Assembly (NCBI GenBank): GCA_036564195.1
Contig: DATCLA010000194.1
Span: forward strand, 1-5,537
Direction: 5' to 3'
Length of the DNA: 5,537 nucleotides
Source of the DNA: DATCLA01 sp036564195
Lineage (GTDB): Bacteria; Bacillota; UBA4882; UBA8346
The notes beneath the pieces are model-generated. The model did not search any database. It saw only the letters and a program-made list of their open reading frames with translations, and had not been told where the DNA came from. Each line of letters begins with the position of its first letter. Position 1 is the first letter of the stretch. This document shows positions 1 to 5,537 of this stretch, piece after piece. The position numbers and the translations under genes were made by a program.

Positions 1-98
1 CTATTACCTTCCCTATTGAGTTTGGCCTCCAACTCTGATCTGAAAAATACACTCAGTCCTGCGTTACTTACTTCACTCTTTAGTATGTTAGGTAATAG
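1..98. other. Unassigned 98-nt segment closed by a 9-bp inverted repeat
   Basis: CTATTACCT (1-9) is the exact reverse complement of AGGTAATAG (90-98). Inside, GAGTT and GG (18-22, 24-25) pair with CC and AACTC (29-30, 31-35) around a single bulged base. No coding frame or known RNA class was recognised. The first base is the window edge, so the outer stem may be longer than seen. It abuts the terminator at 102-130. Confidence 0.35.
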
Positions 99-101
99 TA
101 G

Positions 102-130
102 TAAAAAAGAGGAATAGCTCCTCTTTTTTA
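102..130 (-). terminator. Intrinsic terminator after spoVT, symmetric and probably bidirectional
   Basis: A perfect 12-bp inverted repeat (TAAAAAAGAGGA, loop ATAGC, TCCTCTTTTTTA) lies about 55 bp beyond the spoVT stop. The A-run on one side and T-run on the other give a U-tract for transcripts on either strand, so it could also end a convergent plus-strand transcript arriving from outside the window. It implies that spoVT is the last gene of its transcription unit here, unlike arrangements in which spoVB follows closely. Confidence 0.85.
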
Positions 131-184
131 GTTACGGCACCGGCAGCCAGCGATTTCGCATTTAGGGTGGCTCCAAATCACTAC

Positions 185-748
185 TTACTGCTCCATCTGT
201 TTAGCTAAAAATCCGGCGGCTGTTTCCGCAATTTTAACTTCCATATCTCCCATGGTCACTCCTGGTTCCAGAGAAGAAAGAATAACCGCGCCAATCGGAT
301 CGCCTTCAGCAATAATCGGAGCAATTACCTGAGCGGTAAACTTACATTCTCCCTCATCTTCTTTTACCGGGCAGGCTTCACAATATTTATGCTCGCCCGG
401 CTTTGGCATTAAAACCACTTTCCGGTCTTCAATTGCCTTCTCAACTGCTTTGGAAATCGGTTTATCCAAAAATTCTTTTTTAGGTGCACCCGCAACTGCA
501 ATCACCATATCACGATCTGCGATACAAGCAACATGCCCGGTAGACTCATAAAGCGAATCGGCGTATTCTTTTGCGAAGTCACCCAACTCGCCAATCGGAG
601 AATATTTCTTGAGGATTACTTCTCCTTCCCGGTCTACAAAAATTTCTAACGGGTCGCCTTCTCGGATTCGCAAAGTTCGGCGAATCTCCTTGGGGATGAC
701 CACCCGGCCTAGATCATCGATCCGCCGAACAATTCCGGTCGCTTTCAT
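185..748 (-). CDS. spoVT: Stage V sporulation protein T, AbrB-type regulator with GAF sensor domain
   Basis: SpoVT is a DNA-binding regulator that adjusts sigma-G-dependent gene expression in the developing forespore. The 187-residue product is close to the 178 residues of the B. subtilis protein. Residues 1-50 form the AbrB-type swapped-hairpin DNA-binding domain, with GIVRRIDDLGRVVIPKEIRR and a following LRIREGDPLEIF almost identical to the family. Residues 51-65 are a linker helix (SPIGELGDFAKEYAD). Residues from about 66 to 187 are the GAF-like sensor domain, ending in the characteristic AAGFLAKQMEQ. The ATG start is supported by AAAGGAGGG 8 nt upstream and by the conserved MKATGIVRR N-terminus. 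Oddity: the GAF domain contains H120, C123, C126 and C135, a segment that differs in sequence and length from B. subtilis SpoVT as I remember it. The gene is separated from mfd by 235 bp with its own promoter candidate, and a strong terminator follows about 55 bp after the stop. Identification is very secure; the sensor ligand is unknown. Confidence 0.98.
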   Translation of the reverse strand: MKATGIVRRIDDLGRVVIPKEIRRTLRIREGDPLEIFVDREGEVILKKYSPIGELGDFAKEYADSLYESTGHVACIADRDMVIAVAGAPKKEFLDKPISKAVEKAIEDRKVVLMPKPGEHKYCEACPVKEDEGECKFTAQVIAPIIAEGDPIGAVILSSLEPGVTMGDMEVKIAETAAGFLAKQMEQ

Positions 749-756
749 CCCCTATT

Positions 757-765
757 CCCTCCTTT
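757..765 (-). promoter_or_regulatory. Ribosome binding site of spoVT
   Basis: AAAGGAGGG on the minus strand is a near-complete Shine-Dalgarno sequence, 8 nt before the ATG. It overlaps a 12-bp A/T palindrome, TTTTTATAAAAA (763-774). Confidence 0.9.
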
Positions 766-857
766 TTATAAAAACTTAAAACCGGATAAATGTGGTGTCA
801 GAGGACCTGCCACCCGTATGACCACTGTAGATTATGAGCTAAACCCAGTTCTACCTT

Positions 858-920
858 TATTGATAGTATATAGTGGAATATTTATTTTTATTCATTAAGC
901 TAAACCGTTTACTATCAATA
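858..920. repeat. 11-bp perfect inverted repeat flanking the spoVT promoter
   Basis: TATTGATAGTA (858-868) and TACTATCAATA (910-920) are exact reverse complements separated by 41 bp. One arm covers most of the candidate -10 element and the predicted start point; the other lies just upstream of the -35 element. The two arms therefore bracket the promoter, as a pair of operator half-sites or two binding sites would. No regulator can be named from the sequence. Confidence 0.6.
864..893 (-). promoter_or_regulatory. Candidate sigma-G/sigma-F-type promoter of spoVT
   Basis: On the minus strand GAATA (889-893) is followed after exactly 18 nt by TATACTA (864-870). The described B. subtilis sigma-G pattern is a GHATR-like -35 element, about 18 nt, then a CATWHTA-like -10 element; only the first base of the -10 departs from it. 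The predicted start near 857 would give a leader of about 110 nt. A sigma-A reading is poor, because nothing like TTGACA lies 17 nt before TATACT. B. subtilis spoVT is sigma-G dependent, which agrees with this assignment. The promoter is inferred from sequence only. Confidence 0.6.
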
Positions 921-959
921 GCGCTTTGGTCAAATTTATCTTTCCCTTTTTTCCTGAAT

Positions 960-978
960 GCATACCAAAAAGGCATGC
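960..978 (-). other. Stem-loop just after the mfd stop codon
   Basis: On the minus strand GCATGCC, loop TTTTT, GGTATGC forms a 7-bp stem with one G-U pair, beginning 5 nt after the mfd stop. No U-tract follows (the next bases are ATTCAGG), so it is not a classical intrinsic terminator. It could protect the mfd mRNA end or act as a weak or factor-assisted terminator separating mfd from spoVT. Confidence 0.4.
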
Positions 979-983
979 CTAAA

Positions 984-3900
984 CTAATTATTCAGTATTT
1001 CCAAAGTATTTAAAATAACCGGCAGGATTTCGCCACGGTTGGAACCTAACCGCCAGCGCAACAGCGGAGGACGTCCTGTTTGATACCGAAACCCACTGCG
1101 GTACTTTTTTAAAACCGTCAATACTTTTTCATAATCAATATTTAAGCCTACATGTAATTTACCGATCAGGTCATGGCGTTCCTGAGTTATAGTTGCAATT
1201 CCGACTTCTTTAGCTAAAATTTTAATTTTTGCCAAATCGATCAAATTTAACACTGCCTGAGGCGGATCCCCATACCTATCTACCACCTCATGGTAGATAT
1301 TTTCAATGTCTGTGATATTTCCGGCATTACTGACTTTCCGGTATACCTCCACTTTTTGTTTGCTGTCGCTAATATATTCAGTCGGGATATAAGCGTCAAT
1401 CGGAATCTCAATCACCGGCTCCGGTAATTCCGGAACTACTTCACCTTTCTGCTCCCGGATCGCCTCGTCGAGTAAACGGCAGTATAATTCAAAACCGACG
1501 GATGCAATTTGACCATGTTGTTCCGGGCCTAATAAATTACCAGCACCCCGAATCTCTAAGTCGCGCATGGCAATTTTGAAACCCGAACCCAATTCGGTAA
1601 ACTCCCGGATAGCCGCTAACCGCTTTTCTGCCTTTTCGGCCAAGGTCTTTTCTTTACGATAACAAAAATAGGCATGGGCAATGCGGTCACTCCGACCAAC
1701 CCGGCCCCGCAATTGATAAAGCTGGGACAGGCCAAAACGGTCCGCATCATAGACGATCAGGGTATTTACATTGGGAATATCCAAACCGGTCTCAATAATC
1801 GTAGTACATAATAGAATATCGGCTTCATAATCATAAAATTCCAGCATCACCCGTTCCAACTGATCCTCATCCATCTGGCCGTGCCCGATGATAATCCGGG
1901 CTCCCGGAACCAGCCTTTGAAGATACCCGGCCATCTGGTCAATGGATTCCACCCGGTTATAGACAAAATAGACCTGACCTTTCCGGTTCAGCTCGCGTTG
2001 GAGCGCTTCCCTGATTACTGCCTCGTTAAACTCCAGTACATGGGTACGGATGGGGTAACGGCCCGGCGGAGGTGTCTCAATCAAACTCATGTCTCTAATT
2101 CCGGCCAATGACATATGTAAAGTCCGGGGAATCGGTGTAGCTGTCAGCGTTAAGACATCAATGTTTTTACGGAGTTCTTTGATCTTTTCCTTATGCGCGA
2201 CTCCAAAACGTTGTTCTTCATCGACAATCAGTAACCCGAGATCTTTAAAATGGACATCGGGAGAAAGCATCCGGTGAGTACCGATTACCAGGTCGATTTT
2301 TCCGTTTAAAAGCTCATCGATGGTGAGTGACTGTTCTTTTTGTGTCTGAAACCGGCTTAAGACTCCGATTTTAACCGGGAAACCAGCAAAGCGTTCCCGG
2401 AAGGTCAAAAAATGTTGCTGTGCCAGGATCGTAGTAGGTACCAGCACTCCAACCTGTTTTCCGTCCATGATTGCTTTAAAAGCAGCCCGCATTGCCACTT
2501 CAGTTTTTCCATAGCCGACGTCGCCGCAGAGCAGGCGGTCCATTGGTTTTTCACTTTCCATATCTTGCTTAATTTCCGCAATTGCTCTTAGCTGATCCGG
2601 GGTTTCCTCGTAGTAAAAGGCATCTTCAAACTCTTGTTGCCAGACTGTGTCGCTGCTAAAAGCATGGCCTTTGACCACTCCCCGTTGAGCATACAAGTTT
2701 AAAAGCGATTCCGCCATTTCTCGGATTGACTCTTTGACCCGGTTTTTAACCTTTTGCCAATCGGAACCGCCCAGTTTATTGATTTTGGGCGGAGCATCTT
2801 CAACTCCAATGTATTTTTGGAGCAAATTTACCTGGTCGGTCGGGACAAACAAGCGATCCTCCCCGGCATACTCGATCTTTAAATAATCCCGGTGCCCTCC
2901 GGCAATCTCCAAAGTCTCTAATCCCATAAACCGACCAATTCCGTGGTTGATGTGAACCACAAAATCGCCGACCTTAAGGTCGGTAAAAGAACTTATTTTA
3001 GTCCCTTCCTGTTGAAACCGAGCTTGATAACGTTTCTTTTGTTTCCCGTAGATTTCAACTTCAGTCAGAACCACCAGTTTTCCGGTTGGCCAGATAAAAC
3101 CGTTTTCCAAGTCTGCTACTTCAATCCGAATTGTTCCCGGAATAAATTGTACCTCAGAGCCGGGTTCAACAAAAACAGCGGAAATCCCTTGTTCCCTTAA
3201 GACTTCCCGTAAACGCCGGGCCTTATCTTTAACTGCTACTGCCAGTACCACAGTATAATGGTTTTTCTGCCATAACTCAAGCTCACGAAGGAATTGCTCG
3301 GCCCTACTATGAAACAGCGGCGGCGATTTAAAGGGAAACGTCAAAGTATGAAGCGGTTGAAGATCTTTGGGCGTTTTAGCCAATAATGAAAGCGACCAGG
3401 GATTTCTCTTTCGGACTTCGGCTTCAAGCTCGTTTAATCCTATAAAAAGTTCCTGCTCTTTTGGTAAGACAACCCCTTTTTCCAAAAAACCGGCGATTAC
3501 CGTAGCGGTTTCGGTTTCAATTAACCGGAAAGCATCCCTACCCCGCATGGGTTCATCAAGAATTACGCGGGCATCTGGTAAATAATCTAATAATGTAACC
3601 AGATGAGGTTCCACCCATGGTAAAAACTGGTCAGCCCCGGGTATTTGATGGCCGTTGGCCAGTCGTTCCAAGGCTTCGTTAACCCGGTCGGCTAAATCAG
3701 CGGCTTCTTTGACCCGACCCATCTCTTCCAGAGCATTAACTTGTTTTTCAAGTCCCAGCCTTATTGCAGGAAGACATTGGTCAAAATCAACCTGGCGCCA
3801 GAGGCCTTCCCGGGCCGGTAAAATAAAAACTGCTTCTTGATTGGCGAACGAAATCTGATCTTCCACTTTAAAAAGACGGATTGCGTCAACTTCATCACCG

Positions 3901-4484
3901 AAAAACTCCAACCGAAACGGATTTTTCTGATTTAAAGGATAAATATCAACTATATCGCCTCTTTTACTAAATTGGCCGATCGATTGGACCAAATCAACCC
4001 GTTCATAACCCATTCTGACTAAGCGGGCAATTAAGTCATCGGGGACGAGTTCCATTCCCAGCCGGATTGCAATAGTAAATTCCAAAAATTTAGCGGGGGG
4101 AATTAATTTACGTTGCAAAGCCTCCCATGAGGTTACCACAATTAAGCTTTCCGAGTGGAGAATTCTACCTAAAGTCTCTACCCTTTGGGCTGTTACTTCC
4201 GGTTCGTAAGCTTCTTCATGAGGAAAAAGTTCATTATTAGCAAAAAAAGCCACTCTTTCCGGTCCGAGCAGAGTTTCCAGATCAGTTGCCAAACGTGAAG
4301 CCTGATGGTTATGGTAACTAATGATCATGTTTTTCCGGTTAATGTCTTTTAGCAAACCGGCGATCACCACTGACTTTTGGGTCCCGCCCACTCCGGTTAA
4401 TAGGTCTTGGTGTCCTTCTTCAAAATGATTAAATATTTGTCTAAAATCATAATGGTTGATAAGCTCCGCCAGAACGTTCTTCAT
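984..4484 (-). CDS. mfd: Transcription-repair coupling factor Mfd
   Basis: Mfd is an ATP-driven DNA translocase that pushes RNA polymerase off DNA lesions and recruits UvrA for nucleotide excision repair of the transcribed strand. Numbering from the ATG at 4482-4484 gives 1166 residues, a normal length (B. subtilis about 1177, E. coli 1148). The UvrB-like N-terminal module spans roughly 1-340 and has a degenerate Walker A (GVGGTQKS, 31-38). The RNA-polymerase-interaction domain is at about 498-560 (VGDFVVHINHGIGRFMG). The RecG-like helicase motor has Walker A GDVGYGKT (654-661), DEEQ (755-758), TATPIPRT (781-788), TTIIETGLDIPN (894-905) and QLRGRVGR (924-931). The TRG-type translocation motif is at about 960-991 (LGSGFKIAMRDLEIRGAGN), followed by the C-terminal TRCF domain. 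A longer frame begins at TTG 4509-4511, but that codon has no ribosome site; GGAGGG lies 4 nt before the ATG, and MKN aligns with the B. subtilis MDN start. The stop is TAG. The frame is uninterrupted. Confidence 0.98.
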   Translation of the reverse strand: MKNVLAELINHYDFRQIFNHFEEGHQDLLTGVGGTQKSVVIAGLLKDINRKNMIISYHNHQASRLATDLETLLGPERVAFFANNELFPHEEAYEPEVTAQRVETLGRILHSESLIVVTSWEALQRKLIPPAKFLEFTIAIRLGMELVPDDLIARLVRMGYERVDLVQSIGQFSKRGDIVDIYPLNQKNPFRLEFFGDEVDAIRLFKVEDQISFANQEAVFILPAREGLWRQVDFDQCLPAIRLGLEKQVNALEEMGRVKEAADLADRVNEALERLANGHQIPGADQFLPWVEPHLVTLLDYLPDARVILDEPMRGRDAFRLIETETATVIAGFLEKGVVLPKEQELFIGLNELEAEVRKRNPWSLSLLAKTPKDLQPLHTLTFPFKSPPLFHSRAEQFLRELELWQKNHYTVVLAVAVKDKARRLREVLREQGISAVFVEPGSEVQFIPGTIRIEVADLENGFIWPTGKLVVLTEVEIYGKQKKRYQARFQQEGTKISSFTDLKVGDFVVHINHGIGRFMGLETLEIAGGHRDYLKIEYAGEDRLFVPTDQVNLLQKYIGVEDAPPKINKLGGSDWQKVKNRVKESIREMAESLLNLYAQRGVVKGHAFSSDTVWQQEFEDAFYYEETPDQLRAIAEIKQDMESEKPMDRLLCGDVGYGKTEVAMRAAFKAIMDGKQVGVLVPTTILAQQHFLTFRERFAGFPVKIGVLSRFQTQKEQSLTIDELLNGKIDLVIGTHRMLSPDVHFKDLGLLIVDEEQRFGVAHKEKIKELRKNIDVLTLTATPIPRTLHMSLAGIRDMSLIETPPPGRYPIRTHVLEFNEAVIREALQRELNRKGQVYFVYNRVESIDQMAGYLQRLVPGARIIIGHGQMDEDQLERVMLEFYDYEADILLCTTIIETGLDIPNVNTLIVYDADRFGLSQLYQLRGRVGRSDRIAHAYFCYRKEKTLAEKAEKRLAAIREFTELGSGFKIAMRDLEIRGAGNLLGPEQHGQIASVGFELYCRLLDEAIREQKGEVVPELPEPVIEIPIDAYIPTEYISDSKQKVEVYRKVSNAGNITDIENIYHEVVDRYGDPPQAVLNLIDLAKIKILAKEVGIATITQERHDLIGKLHVGLNIDYEKVLTVLKKYRSGFRYQTGRPPLLRWRLGSNRGEILPVILNTLEILNN

Positions 4485-4722
4485 TAAACCCTCCAACCCG
4501 ATATCACTCAAACAGCCATTTTAAACAGGCAATTCAATGATAACCAGTGGCTAGTTGTTTTTCTATGTATGTTGTTACATTGCAAATATAAATTCCACCC
4601 ACAACCGCGACATAGCGAATTTAGCATCACCAAATAAACAACCCGGTGACCAGCTTATTCTTAAACATATGATTGCCAGGTTTAATTAAAATATTCTGTC
4701 CTTAATTAGGTTATGCGTTTCA
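4485..4722 (-). other. pth-mfd intergenic gap where fin lies in Bacillus
   Basis: In B. subtilis the anti-sigma-F gene fin (yabK) lies between pth and mfd. Here the 238-bp gap has no full-length fin-like frame. The only notable minus-strand ORF is 4508-4627, 39 codons, containing CRGCG but lacking a ribosome site and the rest of Fin. Weak pairings are also present: a stem with a 2-nt bulge at 4623-4655 and a 7-bp inverted repeat (4589-4595 with 4617-4623). None has a U-tract, and no clear promoter is visible, so pth and mfd may be co-transcribed. Confidence 0.5.
4489..4494 (-). promoter_or_regulatory. Ribosome binding site deciding the mfd start
   Basis: GGAGGG on the minus strand sits 4 nt before the ATG at 4482-4484 (5 nt counted from the GGAGG core). 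The upstream in-frame TTG at 4509-4511 is preceded by GCCTGTTTAAAATGGCTGT, which has no purine-rich site. The ATG is therefore preferred. Confidence 0.75.
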
Positions 4723-5295
4723 TTAAGTGGAAGTACCTACCCCGTTAAAATTGTTCATTGTATGCAACGGCCCATGGACTACAAAGTCTAAAGCAGCTTC
4801 AGCAGCCCGGTTTACCGCTTGCATAAAAAGCTCCTGTTCCGACTCTTCCACCGGTGCTAACACATAATCGGCGACTTCCCAGCCGGTGCCGGGCCTGCCA
4901 ATGCCCAGCTTTAACCGGCAGATCTGATCGGTCTGCAAATAATCAATAATTGAACCTAACCCCCGGTGCCCACCGGAACTCCCGGAACAACGCAACCGGA
5001 TTGTCCCTAATTTTAAATCCAAATCATCATGAATAACCAACAATTGCCCTAGGTCAATCCGATAATAGTTAACAATTTCCCGGACGGCCCGGCCACTGCA
5101 GTTCATAAAAGTTTGCGGTTTAACCAACAATACATCACGACCTTGATAATTTAGCTTTCCCACAATACTCTGGTTGCTGTTTCTGGTCGCAACGTTCAAC
5201 TCACTGATAATCCGGTTAATAACCAAAAAACCGGCATTATGCCTAGTATATTCATATTGTGGACCAGGATTGCCAAGTCCCACTAAACAAAACAA
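4723..5295 (-). CDS. pth: Peptidyl-tRNA hydrolase, bacterial Pth family
   Basis: Pth cuts the ester bond between peptide and tRNA in peptidyl-tRNAs that drop off stalled ribosomes, recycling tRNA in the cytoplasm. The start chosen is TTG at 5293-5295, giving 190 residues, a typical length. It is preceded by GGAGG with a 7-nt spacer and yields the family N-terminus MFCLVGLGNPG. The longest frame begins at a TTG nine codons earlier (5320-5322), which has no ribosome site and would read through this Shine-Dalgarno. Key residues in the 190-residue numbering are N9 in GLGNPG, catalytic H19 in YTRHNAGF, N65 in TFMNCSG, and D90 in IHDDLDL. The glycine-rich substrate loop GSSGGHRGLGS has H110, but R111 stands where E. 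coli and B. subtilis have Asn. GIGRPG and VADYVL follow as usual. The gene lies upstream of mfd, as in other spore-forming Bacillota, with a 238-bp gap between them. Identification is firm; the start is probable. Confidence 0.97.
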   Translation of the reverse strand: MFCLVGLGNPGPQYEYTRHNAGFLVINRIISELNVATRNSNQSIVGKLNYQGRDVLLVKPQTFMNCSGRAVREIVNYYRIDLGQLLVIHDDLDLKLGTIRLRCSGSSGGHRGLGSIIDYLQTDQICRLKLGIGRPGTGWEVADYVLAPVEESEQELFMQAVNRAAEAALDFVVHGPLHTMNNFNGVGTST

Positions 5296-5302
5296 TCGGA
5301 TA

Positions 5303-5307
5303 CCTCC
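5303..5307 (-). promoter_or_regulatory. Ribosome binding site deciding the pth start
   Basis: GGAGG on the minus strand lies 7 nt before TTG 5293-5295, an ideal spacing. The upstream TTG at 5320-5322 is preceded only by A/T-rich sequence. This site makes the internal TTG the likely start and gives the N-terminal length expected for Pth. Confidence 0.75.
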
Positions 5308-5385
5308 ATACTGATTAATCAAAATTATTCAATTTATCAATTTAGTCCTGATTACAATTGCTGAATTTTTATTAATAATATATTG

Positions 5386-5414
5386 ATTAACTAAAACGCT
5401 CTATATTCTGTCTA
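5386..5414 (-). promoter_or_regulatory. Weak sigma-A-type promoter candidate for pth
   Basis: On the minus strand TAGACA (5409-5414) and GTTAAT (5386-5391) are separated by 17 nt, matching the sigma-A consensus at 5 of 6 and 4 of 6 positions. It lies downstream of the possible terminator and about 90 nt before the pth start. In such AT-rich DNA matches of this quality arise easily by chance. Confidence 0.25.
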
Positions 5415-5437
5415 AATTAAACTTTAGTTATGATATT

Positions 5438-5488
5438 AAATAATAAAATTAAGCAATTCGGTTTTTAACCCATGCTAATCCGGCTTAA
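5438..5488 (-). terminator. Possible imperfect terminator of a gene upstream of pth
   Basis: On the minus strand TTAAGC and CGG (5483-5488, 5480-5482) pair with CCG and GCTTAA (5459-5461, 5449-5454), leaving a 4-nt bulge in the second arm. A U-rich run, TTTTATTATTT (5438-5448), follows directly. The stem is interrupted and mostly A-T, so strength is uncertain. If real, it ends a gene lying beyond the window and pth has its own promoter. Confidence 0.3.
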
Positions 5489-5537
5489 CTTATCAATGAT
5501 ATTATGTTGATTGTTAAATAATTCTTATTCAAGCCAA

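Noticed and set aside
801..820. GGGTGGCAGG on the minus strand in the spoVT leader, resembling the T-box GGGTGG motif
   Set aside because: The essential ACCGCG extension is missing, no specifier hairpin or terminator/antiterminator pair is seen, and spoVT is not an aminoacylation-related gene.
916..937. TTGACC on the minus strand as a sigma-A -35 element for spoVT
   Set aside because: The hexamer 17 nt downstream is AAACGG, which is not a -10 element.
1881..3840. Several plus-strand open frames of 61-85 codons inside mfd and one overlapping the region near 2100-2280
   Set aside because: They lie antisense to the highly conserved mfd frame, have no convincing ribosome sites and no recognisable domains; they are shadows of mfd.
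4371..4394. Lysine retained in the degenerate Walker A (GVGGTQKS) of the Mfd UvrB-like module
   Set aside because: The motif is otherwise degenerate and this module is not an active ATPase in the family, so a single Lys is not evidence of activity.
4561..4600. Possible mfd promoter with TACATA as -10 in the pth-mfd gap
   Set aside because: The -10 matches at only about 3 of 6 positions and the -35 (TTTATA) at 4 of 6; not better than chance in this AT-rich DNA.
5312..5321. 10-bp palindrome TGATTAATCA upstream of pth
   Set aside because: A short A/T-rich palindrome expected by chance; no second copy in a meaningful position was found.

Overview
The window holds a compact three-gene chromosomal block. 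All three genes are on the minus strand, so transcription runs from high to low coordinates: pth (peptidyl-tRNA hydrolase), mfd (transcription-repair coupling factor) and spoVT (late forespore transcription regulator). The same order is found in endospore-forming Bacillota, and spoVT is diagnostic of spore formers. Moderate GC in genes, very AT-rich gaps, strong GGAGG ribosome sites and the lack of a recognisable fin gene between pth and mfd point to a spore-forming Bacillota outside the classical Bacillus group, perhaps Clostridia-like. I cannot name a genus.

Layout: 5296-5537 is an AT-rich region upstream of pth. It contains a possible terminator for an unseen upstream gene and a weak promoter candidate. 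4723-5295 is pth, starting at a TTG. 4485-4722 is a gap at the place where Bacillus carries fin; only a doubtful 39-codon ORF lies in it. 984-4484 is a full-length, intact mfd. 749-983 carries a good candidate sigma-G/sigma-F-type promoter for spoVT, framed by an 11-bp perfect inverted repeat, plus a leader of about 110 nt. 185-748 is spoVT, whose sensor domain carries a His/Cys cluster absent from the B. subtilis protein as I recall it. 102-130 is a strong, nearly symmetric intrinsic terminator. 1-98 is closed by a 9-bp inverted repeat and has no recognisable gene.

Functionally the block combines two housekeeping genes, translation quality control (Pth) and strand-specific DNA repair (Mfd), with a sporulation regulator that appears to have its own developmental promoter. 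The longest reading frames of mfd and pth both begin at an upstream in-frame TTG that lacks a ribosome binding site. In both cases a Shine-Dalgarno sequence marks a start nine codons further in, and those shorter starts are used here.

I found no mobile element, CRISPR array, RNA gene of a known class, or convincing new multi-gene system. The best leads are the spoVT promoter architecture, the SpoVT His/Cys cluster, the gap where fin would sit, the unexplained 1-98 element, and a strong excess of the tetranucleotide CCGG.
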